The position numbers and the translations under genes were made by a program. Of a stretch of 64,000 nt of DNA, positions 1 to 9,833 are shown piece by piece; the stretch's first letter is position 1, and each line of letters opens with the position of its first letter. The notes under the pieces were generated by a model. The model had not been told where the DNA came from. It was given only the letters and a program-made list of their open reading frames with translations, and did not search any database. The stretch is from Ottelia alismoides (lineage: Eukaryota; Streptophyta; Magnoliopsida; Alismatales; Hydrocharitaceae): assembly GCA_037367405.1 (NCBI GenBank), contig JAZKJV010002321.1, positions 1 through 64,000 of the forward strand. Direction: 5' to 3'.

Positions 1-308
1 TCCTCGGGCCCTTGTAAGAAAAAGAGATGAGTGGTCAGACCAATAAAAATAATCAAATAATAAGAAGAAAAATAAATGAAAGAAAATGAGGGTATATATG
101 CAAAAATATAAAATAAAATAAAATAAAACACTCAAAATAAAACAAAAATAAAAGAAAAAGAAAATAAAACAAAATAAAACAAAAATAAAATATAAACAAA
201 AGCCGTGAAAAAGCCGCGAGCTCTGAAAGAGCCGCGAAAAGCTGCGAAAACAAAAATGAAAATAAAATAAAAACTACTAAGCCGTGCTCCCTGGCAACGG
301 CGCCATTC
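1..308 (-). mobile_element. PBS-proximal leader of Athila-like element E2 (partial)
   Basis: This A-rich stretch aligns with the leader of the second copy at about 9570-9833: both carry the CCTCGGGCCCTTG block, the AAAATAAAA-rich run and the ACTACTAAGCCGTGCTCC block. It ends at a primer-binding site next to the LTR at 309. Read on the minus strand it is the start of the internal region of an element (E2) that continues beyond the left edge of the window. No coding sequence is visible. Confidence 0.8.
288..305 (-). promoter_or_regulatory. Primer-binding site (tRNA-Asp type) of E2
   Basis: On the plus strand these 18 bases match the 3' end of plant tRNA-Asp (ending GGCAACGGCGCCA) with one mismatch, so on the minus strand they can pair with that tRNA. 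This primer is characteristic of Athila-type Ty3/gypsy elements. A 3-nt spacer separates it from the LTR end at 309. Confidence 0.85.
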
Positions 309-3300
309 TGATGTGTTGCGCCTGAACACTCGGGTATAAGGTACTAAATAGGTCGTTGTGACCCAAGCGATCAAGCGCGGACAATCAAGAAAATAGACCA
401 CTGATATAGAGAAAATCGATCAAAAACGCGAAAGCGGTCTCGCTATTGGATTAACCTGGTATAGCGACCAAGGTCAAACTCAAGGAGCACGGATTGGCCT
501 CTCGGCCTACGAAGTAGTAAAAAGGAATAAAATAAAAGAACAAAATATTTTTAGTGGTTTTTAATTTATTTTATAAATTTTTTTGGATTTTTTAAATGTA
601 TAAGGAAATAAGAAAAGTAAACAGACACACACTTCAACAAATTATTAAATGCACTAAAAATCAATAAAAAATTCAAACAAAAATATTTTTATGTGTTTTA
701 TAGTTTTTAGTGTTTTTGATGAATTTTTGATAATTTTCTGATATTTATTTAATTTTCTAAAAATCAAACAGTGATAGAAATCAAAGGTACTGTCCAGCCG
801 AGCTAAAAGGGCCTAGATAAAATACCTAAACCCCCCAAATTAGCTGGGAGGTAATTTTCCTGGAAAGAGAATAAATCAAGGAAAATTTAGGCACCTGTTT
901 TATTATTTTTGGATTTTTGGTTTAATTATTAGAATTTTTATAAGTGTTTAAGTGTTTTCAATTTTTAGTAGTTTTCAGTAACGAAAAATAGCCAAAATTG
1001 GCTAGAAAATCAAACACAACAAAGGGGACAATAGACAATTTTTTTTGTAATTTTTAGACACTATTTAATATTTTTTATGATTTTTTAAGTTAGACAGTGA
1101 CAAAATTAAAGGTTTTTGATTTTTTAAAAATAACAAATGAAAACAAAAATGTCCTCAAAAATCCTCGAAAATTTTACACCATGGCAGGATAATTTTCGTT
1201 GGATTTGGAGGTAATTTGCTATTTTATTCAAAAATAAAGAGAGGGCATAGTGCACAGGGACCAAAGTGTAAATACCCAAGAGTCTGGGGGGTCTGGTGCA
1301 ATTAACCTAGCAAAACACGCGCCACGCGCGTGCCTGGGGCACTCAGGGACCCAAATGTAATGAAAATAAGTTCCAAGGACTTATTGGTAACAGGTACCAA
1401 AAGTCCAGAGCCCTGTTCGCAAATACCCAAAATATCACGCACATGTTGAAATATATCACGCACAGGGGTATAAATGCAAATAAACTAAAAGTTTCATTCA
1501 ACTAATAACTACCAGAACTACAGGGGCCTGTCTTGCAAATAAACCAGAGAAACACGTGACGAAGCGCGTGTCATACAACGCACAGGGGCATAAATGCAAG
1601 GAAAACAAAGTGCAGGGTCCACAGTATAAATTTCTCAAAAAGTAAACAACTATGCTACGTATTTACAGGACTAAAGACTAATTGCATAAAAGAGAGGGGC
1701 CTAAGTGTAAATACCCCTTATTAAATGTCGAAGGTCGGATGTGCGCCACGTAGCGGATCCAACGGGTGAGGACGGTGGCGCTGCAACCCTGAGAACGCTC
1801 AGCCTGATCGAACGGGCGAGGGTGCTCCACGTGGAGATCGGACGGTCCTGGTGCTCTGGAGCTTATACCCTCGAGTATCCAACGGTTGTGATCGATCCTC
1901 CAAGAATCTGACGGTGGCTGCAGCTCCACGAACAGACGGTCGCGATGTAATCTGGAGCAGGAGGGCTGATCGAACGGTGTCTGGAGGTCGTGGAAGAACT
2001 GATGGCCGGCGACCTTCGCCGGCCTGCTGTGCACGCTCCCGGCCTCCGCGCGGGCCTCTGAAGATTGGAGAAGAAGCTCTGTGGGCTCCCGCGTCGACTA
2101 GTAGCCTCCGATGGCTCGACGGAGCTCCGAGGAGCCCAGGCGAGGTCGGCGGAGACCAAGCTGCTGGTCCAAACGGTCCAAGTCCTCAGATGGACTCGGA
2201 TGACCCTGCAAAACACTCCAGCAGACTCGCGGGTCGAGGCAAAGTGCCTCGACCCAGTTAGGCAGGGTGATCGTGAGTTGTGGGTCGGAATGGCGAGCTC
2301 CGGCAAAGGGGGTAGACGGAGGAGCTCGGCTCCCAGCTCCTGTGCGAGCTGGGTTGGATGGAGGGGTGAAGAAGGTGCGCGGGAAGTCGGCGAAGGCTAT
2401 GGCTATGCCCGATGATCGGATGGGGGTCGGTCGTGGACGGAATCGGAAAAATGCGGCGGAGCGGCGATTTGGGCGTAATCTAAAATCAGAGCAAAAGAAA
2501 GGCTATCGGAGCTACCTGGGTGGACGAGGAGACTGGGGAGGAGCTACGGAAGCTCCTGGTCTTTGCCTCGAGGAGCGTCTCCCTCCGAGGCTCGGTGCTC
2601 CTGCTGGTGGCGGAGCAGCGGCGGGAAGCTCGCCGGATCGATGGCTTCTCTTCCTCTCCTCGCTTCGACAGCGCCGGACACGAGCTGTCACTCTCGTGCA
2701 CTCACTGGAGCTCACAGGGGAAGGATTCGAATGGCCAAAGATAGGGCATTAGGGTGGCGGAGCAACGGCTATATATGGTTAGGGGTCCGGCTAAGAGGGG
2801 TTCGGGCAAGCTTGGAGGCGCGCGGATCCCGATGCAAGAGCTCCGGCGAGGGTCTCGGGTATGTCAAGATCAAAACGGACCCGGGGTTTGAGTGAATGTG
2901 ATTCGGGTTTAAGCGCTAAAAATCCGAGAAGCGGGCTTACCCCGCTAAGAACCGTGCAAAGTGGTCCTGGGGGGGTAGTTGACCGGGCGGTCAACATCCC
3001 CAGGAGCCAACAGGAATTGGCCACGTGGTCGGATCTTAGGGGTGAAAATTAGGGTATGTAGCAAATGGTCCGAATTTGCAAAAAGTTAAAACATGAATAT
3101 TTTTATTTATTTTTTTTCTATTTTTTAGTGATTTTTAATAATTTTTTCGAAATAAAAATAAGGTATATACACTATATAGCTATATATAGGTATATGTACA
3201 ATATAGGCCTTTTTAATTTTTGATTTTTAATTATTATTTTTTTGCAATTTTATTCCTATTTTTATATTTTATTTATTTTCATTATAGAATAAGGAATAAA

Positions 3301-3962
3301 AAGGTATTTTTATTTATTTTTATTATTTATATATATAGGTAAAATAAATACATATATACATTTATTTACATGGTATATGTACAATATATTTTTGTATTTT
3401 TAATTTTGCTATTTTTATTTGGTTTTTGTTTTGATTGTTTTTATTTATTTACACTATATAACATAAAATATTACAAAAATTTTGGGAATTAATTTTATTT
3501 ATTTTACAAGGCTAAATAAATATATAGGTGAGTCTATGTACAATGTGAAAGTGATATTTTTATTCTTTTTGATTTTTCTCTTTTTATCTTGTTTTTATAC
3601 TTATAAATATGAACAAGTATCTACAAGTATATTTTAGGTTATTTTTGTGAGGAAAAATATTTTTATTTATTTACATAAATATTTACACATGAGCCCCTAT
3701 CTCCCTTTACTTTGGCCTTTATGCGGTCAGGCCCATGCTGAGCCCTCCCTTGGGTTAGGTTGCTCAATATTTATTCTAAATATTTCCCTCTTTTTCTTTT
3801 TAATCTTTATTCTTTTATTTTTGCTCAAAAACATGCTAATTATAGGTTTTTACACAATGCATGCTTTTGGTAATTATTCCTATTTACACATATCTACATG
3901 TATTTGCAAAGGTTTTTGTAGCTAAAATATAAGAATAAAGAGTGATGAATGAGTATTCATCA
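309..3962 (-). repeat. Athila-like LTR A (5' LTR of E2)
   Basis: This long terminal repeat is about 3.65 kb. In element sense it starts TGATGAATAC at 3962 and ends CATCA at 309. It matches LTR B (9834-13504) and LTR C (28392-32055) along its whole length. It has AT-rich flanks, a GC-rich centre at about 1740-3010, and a transition containing pieces such as CAGGGGCATAAATGCAA. Short ORFs inside it are not conserved and look non-coding. A PBS lies directly left of it, so it is the 5' LTR of a minus-strand element running off the window. Its right edge interrupts the RT of E1. Confidence 0.88.
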
Positions 3963-4830
3963 CTCGTGTAGCAATCTCCTCTCCCGACTCACTGATCACA
4001 GTCGTGATGCCCGTCTTCTTGGGCACCACATGCAAGGGGCTGACCCACTTGGAGTCGGAAATGGGATAAATAAAATCTGCGCTCCACCATTTTGAGATTT
4101 CCTTCATGACGACCTCTCTCAGGTTGGGGTTCAGCCGCTGTTGGAACTCACGCGACGGCTTCGCCCCCTCCTCGAGATAGATATGGTGGGAGCACAACGC
4201 TGGACTAATCCCATGGAGATCTGCTACGCTCCATCTGATTGCCTTGCGGTTCTTTTCAAGAACCCCCATCAAACGGGATTCTTGCTCTCCAGTCAGATCG
4301 GCGGAGATGATGACTGGGTACATCTCAGGCTCGCCCGCAAGGAATCGATACTTCAGCGAAGTAGGGAGCGGCTTTAGCTCTGGACAGCTGGGTGCTGGCA
4401 ATTCTGGCTTCGGAAGAAGATGCGTGTATGCTGCCAAATCTGCATGGGAGAATGAGAACGTACTCTCGCAAACTGGATTTGAAGATGGCTGCTCAACGGA
4501 ACTGTCTCTGATCTGCTCGGCATCTACCTCCTCCTCAGCTGAAGGCTCTGTGGGACTCAGGTCTAGCATGTGATCCTCGTAATCTGCCCAATCAGACTCT
4601 GAATCCGAGGGATCTGCATCACAAAAGGTGGCATCAGCACCACCGTCACACAAGGTGGCCTCAGTACCACCATCATCACTGAACTCTGTGTCGCGGTCGA
4701 GACCCGGCTCTGCTGCCACTAAAGTATCCTGAACCAGGGCTGTGCTCTCCAAGCTCTCCTCTACTGTCATCTTGGTATCAGCAGTGTTTGAAAATGAGAG
4801 GATGGCCTGTGCTGTGGGGGGTCTGCCCAT
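3963..4830 (-). pseudogene. E1 pol: N-terminal part of reverse transcriptase, cut by LTR A
   Basis: The minus-strand frame from 4830 encodes an acidic linker and then the RT entry region. It includes an LKYRFLAGEPEMYPVIISA block and a segment ending in WVSPLHVVPKKTGIT, followed by a GEE-TRV stretch. These are hallmarks just before the RT palm of plant Ty3/gypsy polyproteins. The frame then runs straight into the LTR at 3962 and stops at 3922 on LTR sequence, so the catalytic YxDD region, RNase H and integrase are missing here. The acidic linker contains two GG-T/A-D/E-AT repeats (4627-4671) also found in gag. It overlaps the protease frame, so a frameshift lies near 4800. It is a non-functional remnant. 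Confidence 0.85.
4627..4671 (-). repeat. Two more copies of the hairpin repeat at the start of pol
   Basis: Units at 4627-4644 and 4654-4671 have the same 18-nt GGTGG...CCACC layout as the gag tail repeats about 1.2 kb away. They encode GGADAT- and GGTEAT-like peptides in the acidic linker before RT. Both keep perfect 5-bp arms. Confidence 0.7.
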
Positions 4831-5340
4831 GCTGCCTCGTCGTCTGTGATCACAAAATCACAGTCCTGGTGGATGTCTAGCCCGGCATCTGTCAGCTGCT
4901 CTGTATCTGTACTGGTCTCTGAGCATGCTCTGTCTCTGGCTCTGCTGTCCTCGACCGTCTCTATTTGTACACTTTCGCCCTCGACGCGAAAGTATACCTT
5001 CCAGCTATCATGGTCAGTCACCGCCTTGGCTGTGGTCAAGAACGGACGACCGAGAATGATGGGGGTATCGGTCACTGAATCAGGGATCTCCATGTCCAAC
5101 ACTACGAAGCCCACAGGGAATTACAGGCCCTGAATAGTGACGACAACGTCTCGCAACAACCCCTTCGGCCTCTTGACAGATCGATCAGCAAACTGAAGGA
5201 CTGTCCTGCTCTGTCTAAGGGTGCCCAACTCGAAGCGATCGATAAGGGCTGCCGGAAGGAGGTTGATAGACGATCCGCTATCCAATAGAGTCTGGTCGAA
5301 CCTCTGCTCTCTAATGTGACATCTGACATATGGGGCTCCT
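4767..5340 (-). pseudogene. E1 pol: retropepsin-like aspartic protease (broken)
   Basis: Minus-strand translation gives a retroviral-type aspartic protease. The active-site triplet D-S-G-S-S followed by INLLP is at 5282-5268, and the C-terminal GRPFL-TAKA flap-distal motif is near 5068-5035. In life it would cleave the gag-pol polyprotein in the retrotransposon particle. The catalytic Asp is kept, but an in-frame stop (TAA) lies between the two halves near 5118, just before the methionine at 5114. The frame after the protease runs on as an acidic tail to 4767. Gag lies upstream and RT downstream, the expected order. Confidence 0.8.
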
Positions 5341-5719
5341 GAATATGTCCTCTTGCCCGGCAGACGGTTCTAGATCGCGAAACACATGGCTTTCGTCAGC
5401 ACATGGATCTCTGAGTGGTGGTTCCTCCTCCTCCTCCTGACTGTAGTTCTGTCTCTCAACGAACGCTGAAGAAGGGGGATGTGCTGCAAAGCCTCCTGAA
5501 GGGTCAGCTGTATGTGGAATCTGTCAATCATGCTCTGGCTGAACTCCTCCTACTCTCTCTTTTTTGGATCTTTTTCTTTTTTCTTCCCCTTCCCCATCTG
5601 CAGGGCTCTAGGGAAGGGGATCACTGGGTCCTTCTCAGATGAAGGACTAGGAATAGGTCTAGACGGCTCGACGGCCGGATCCGCACATACATCAAGCACC
5701 ACAGTGGGACCAGAATAAA

Positions 5720-8415
5720 CTAAATCTTTCCTTTATTCACAACATGGTTCCGAGGTACATCAGTGGAAGGAAAAACAACAACTCTCTCAGAATGAGCACT
5801 GGTGGCCTCAGTACCACCACTGGCTGGATCAGCTGGACGTCTCGCGGCCTCAGTACCGCGCTCTGGCTCAGCATCTCGGGTGGCGTCAGTACCACCTCCT
5901 CGAACTGGTGAAATGGCAGCCTCAGCACCGCTGGTGGGATCAGCATCCTTGGTGGCATCAGTACCACCGTCATCATCATGAGCGGCCTCGGTACCGCTCT
6001 CCTCCTCCTCATCTGGCACTCTAGGTGTATCCTCATGCCGTCGCTCAGACGAGGCGCCGCCGTCGGCTGGTGTCCTACCGCTCCTAAGTGTAACAAAATC
6101 AGCATCAAATAGGTCTGAAGACATATCATCAAATGGATCACTAGGAATGGCATGCTCAGTGTAAGCTACCTGCTCAGACTTCCGCTTCAGGCTGTTGGCG
6201 TTCGGCTCGATCTGGGCAGGAATAGCGGCCTTCCCTTTCACAATGTCCTGCATCTCCTGGCGGAACTCGTCCATCTCTCGTCTGAAAGTAGCCTGCTGGT
6301 CTGTAAGGAGGCGGGCTATGTCGTCCAAGGCGGGGCTCTCGTATGGTGGACCATGGGAGCCCGACGGGTAGCCTCTCTGGTAATGAGGTTGCTGGAACTA
6401 GTGCTGCTGAGAGGGGTAAGTGGGAGGATGCTGCTGCTGGTGTGGCTGGTGAGGTTGCTGCTCACGCCTCCAAGACTGTCCCTGCTGATAGGGACGAGGA
6501 ACGAAGGATGATTGCTGCTGCTGCTGTGAAGGGTAGACTGGGGGTTGCTGCTGCGACTGGTGCTCTCTCTGCTGGTTGTACTGGCCTCCCTGACCAGATG
6601 GCTGCTGCTGGGGCTGGGCACCTCCGTTCCCCCACCTGAATCTGGGATGGTCTCGTCGGATCCCAGGCTGAGGACGGTCATACCAAATCCCGTTGACATC
6701 CATCAACGGCTCTGCATCGTACTGGGCTGGCGGAAGTACTGCCAGAGGCTGATCCGGCTGGTATACCACCATCTGCAAGTCTGGAGATGGTGGTGACTGG
6801 TAGGAGGGTTGCTGCTGTTGGTACGGCTCCGCCTGTACAAGATGAACTTGTCTAGGCTACTGGTGTGAGATGGAGCGCTGGGACAAGTTGCTGCTACCAT
6901 CGGTATCGCCTCGCGACTGAAGACGGGGCTGTGGAACCATCTGTGCCTCCTGGAGACACATGAGCTAGGTCTTCATGTCGCTCAGAGTCTGTGCCATCTG
7001 CTCCATCTGAGTGATGCCCTAGCACTGCTTCTTCTCGATCAGCTCCATCCGATCCAACTTCTCACTAATGATGCCCATATCCGCAGCGGATGACTCTGCC
7101 TGTGCTGATGCTACTGCAGATGAACTGGATGGACCGGCGTCGACCCGTGCTATCCTCTGGTACTGCACGGGGCCTGGCGGCTGCTGGGGTCTGCCCTGAG
7201 TGTACAACCTGGTCTGAGACATCACCATATAGTTCTCAGCCATCTCCTCGTAGATGGCCCAGACCTGGTCGTGATCCTTGGCGAAATACGACCCGCCACA
7301 AGAAGCGTTCACCAAGCCCTGGAGCTATGGTGTCAGTTCGCTGAAGAAGCTCTGCATAAGTTGGGCTTCGAAATGTCATGGTGCGGGCATCGATCAGTCA
7401 GCTCACAGAACCTCTCCCATACCTCATGGAATTGCTCGTTGGGGAGCATGGAGAAGTTGCTGATGAGGGATCTCGCTGCATTGGTCCGCCCGAGTGGATA
7501 GTACTTGTGTAAGTACTCGGTGCGGAGCTGCTCCCAGGTGTAAACAAACTTCCCCAAGTGCTTCAGCCAGGTGGTTGCTCTGTCTGCCAAGGAAAAGGGG
7601 AAGGCGATCATCCGAATCGTATTCTGGTCCACCTGACGATCATGGACAGTACTGCATATCATGAGGAACTCCTGGAGGTGGAGATGGGGCTCCTCAGTAG
7701 CAAGTCTGTGGAAGCGGGGGAGTAACTGCAAGGTGTTCGGGAGGAACTTGAAGTCCCCCACAATAGCTGGAAGTACGACCCAATGGTGCATCAGCGTCGA
7801 TCCGGGGTTGTGCAACTCCCGCATCGGTCTCGGTGGCTCTCCTCCGCCTGCCGCGGTGGCTGCCGCTGCGGCGGCGGCTACTGCGACTGCTGCGGCTGCT
7901 GCAGCTGCATCGTCTGGGATCCTCGGCCCGTCTCTCCTCTGCTCTCGCTCTGCTCTCTCTGCTCTCATCTGCTTCATCTCTCTCCTCATATCGAGCATGA
8001 ATGCTCCCTTATCCCTCAACTGCTACTGAACGGTCTCTAGGGAGGCGATCAGGGTGGAGTTGATCGCGCCCTGGTCCAGCACAAAGTGCTCAGGCTGTGG
8101 ACCTCGGGAGCGATCCTCGGAACTGCCGGCCATGGCGTTTGCAAAATCAAATGAGCCAAACTCAGGTGCTGATAAGTCTATTAATCTCTCCTCTGGCTCA
8201 TGTCTCTCAGAACCGAAAGAAAGGGGGTCGAGGGGGAACAGGGCGGAATCATACTCGGGCTCGGAGAGCTGGTCTCGGCTCTCGCGGGCCAACCTAGATG
8301 AACGGGTAGACGTGCCCGAAAGCGGTGCAGCCAGAGGCTGCCTAAGAGATCGTCTACCCATCATCGTGATCTGACGAGTAAGGCGGATGGGATCTGGAGA
8401 AACTATGATCAGCAA
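5720..8415 (-). pseudogene. E1 gag (retrotransposon gag domain), broken by a stop and frameshifts
   Basis: Segments on the minus strand make up the gag: 8415-8023, 8019-7333, 7315-7019, 6778-6398 and 6328-5720. The 8019-7333 segment has the typical plant retrotransposon gag core, including the FSLADRATTWL motif and a WERFCELTDRCPHH motif about 110 residues later. Before it is an alanine-rich tract. After it come a Q/P-rich region and an acidic tail with VTLRSGR and repeated GG-T-D/E-AT units. Segments 1 and 2 share a frame and are split by a single TAG at 8025-8023 between glutamine codons. Later breaks are frameshifts or stops. No CCHC zinc knuckle was seen. It would form the capsid of the particle if intact. 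Confidence 0.83.
5801..5998 (-). repeat. Six hairpin-forming coding repeats in the gag tail
   Basis: Six 18-nt units lie at 5801-5818, 5843-5860, 5879-5896, 5915-5932, 5951-5968 and 5981-5998. In gag sense each is a short hairpin, for example GGTGG...CCACC, CGCGG...CCGCG or AGCGG...CCGCT around an 8-nt loop like TACTGAGG. Two arms change together between units, so 5-bp pairing is kept in five of six. The fourth has one mismatch and one wobble. They encode GGTEAT-like hexapeptides. Confidence 0.75.
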
Positions 8416-9812
8416 CCAAACCCTCTGTTCACCAATGCAACGCGAGCTGAAGACCGTATAGGCTCGGTCGAATTATCTTGTCTTTTTTATTATGGTGAAC
8501 AAACGATCTATCAGAGCGATTACGTGACCTGTTGGGATACCCGATGCTACCCCAACCGACTGGCCCGCACGGAAGAGTCGGTAGTCAGTCGGGAATAACA
8601 TTGGAGGGCTCTACCTAGTGAACGGGTCACTCTCTCGCACAAGCAAACCAAACAATGAGGGGGTTACTCTCCCCAAGACAAATTTTTAGGTCAAGTGTCT
8701 TTTAGGGTCAATAGTTTAAACAGTCTTAATTTGATAGTTTTTCTTTTTAATCTTTTTCAATAAAAACAAAGGCCTAACGATTTTTTCGGTTCTCCTGGTT
8801 ATTTAGTCAAAAACAAGGGGGAGAAGACGAAAAAGCCGATGCACGATGAAATCAATGATGCATGCAAAGATAGAAATGTGTACCTTCCTCCAGCACTCTA
8901 CATGCAAGTGATCTGCGCAGAAATGTAAAGACTGAAAGTAAACTACCTAAATGGTGCAGCGGTGAAAACTGAGTCCTAAACAGGCAATTCTACTCGAAGA
9001 ACCGTCTAACTGGTCACCGATCCTTCAAGCCAAAGGTCCGGTCTCGGTCTACCCCTCCTCCTCCCGACACATCGGGTTCAGGAGCAGCGCTTGGCAGGGC
9101 AGGCTACGGCACGTAGGCTACGAAGGGGATGAGTCAGTTATTTTTATTAATGAATTATTAGTAGGTCCAATTAATCGCACTATAGGAACATGCAATCAAT
9201 TAGGTGTGGGGATCCTACTAATTACGGCACAGTCAAGCAGAAAATTCTAAGTCTAGGGGCTCGATAAAAACCGCGCAAAACCATAAAAGGCAGCGAGAAA
9301 ACCAAAACCGTGAAAAACCGCGAAAAATCCTAAGGGTCCCCCGAGCACACCGGTGCTCGGCGAAACAGACCCGCTAGAGAGTTCAAGTCCAAACTCTGAG
9401 TTTGAGTGTCCCTGTATTATTACAATAATCAAATGAAATAAAAATAAAAAGCTAAACTAATCCTCGCCCGCTCGTCTACTCTCTCACGCTCTCCTGCGGC
9501 TCCGTGCAGAAGGGAGCCGCCTCCAAGTCCCGCGGTTGCGCCGGCTTCTCGAAAGTTGCCGCCTCGATCCTCGGGCCCTTGCAAGAAAGAAGACAAGTGT
9601 CAAACCAACAATAATATAATCAAATATGGACAAGAAATGAAAGACAAGGGTATATGTGCAAAAATGACAAATAAAAAAACAAAAATCAAACAAAAACAAA
9701 AATAAAAGAAAATAAAATAAAACAAAATAAAGCAAAAATAAAACAAAAACAAAAAGCCGCGAAAAGCCGCGAAAAAGAAAATGAAAATAAAAAGAAAACT
9801 ACTAAGCCGTGC
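8416..9812 (-). other. E1 leader between PBS and gag
   Basis: This untranslated leader of the minus-strand element runs from the PBS to the first gag methionine. The part at about 9570-9812 is shared with the leader at 1-287. The rest has no long minus-strand frame. A 83-codon frame at 9735-9484 is low-complexity F/L-rich sequence from AT-rich DNA and is not considered coding. Confidence 0.6.
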
Positions 9813-9830
9813 TCCCCGGCAACGGCGCCA
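9813..9830 (-). promoter_or_regulatory. Primer-binding site (tRNA-Asp) of E1
   Basis: The plus strand reads TCCCCGGCAACGGCGCCA, the exact 3' end of plant tRNA-Asp including CCA. The minus strand is therefore a perfect 18-nt primer site. It is separated from LTR B by 3 nt, as in the other two copies in this window. Confidence 0.92.
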
Positions 9831-9833
9831 TTC

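Noticed and set aside
288..305. tRNA-Asp gene
   Set aside because: Only the 3' 18 bases of the tRNA are present, next to an LTR. This is a primer-binding site. The same holds at 9813-9830.
1851..2895. Overlapping frames of up to 161 codons in the GC-rich middle of LTR A
   Set aside because: They occur on both strands, are not kept in LTR B, and show no domain. GC-rich DNA gives long chance frames.
7661..8040. Plus-strand alanine- and cysteine-rich frames
   Set aside because: They are antisense shadows of the alanine-rich tract in the minus-strand gag.
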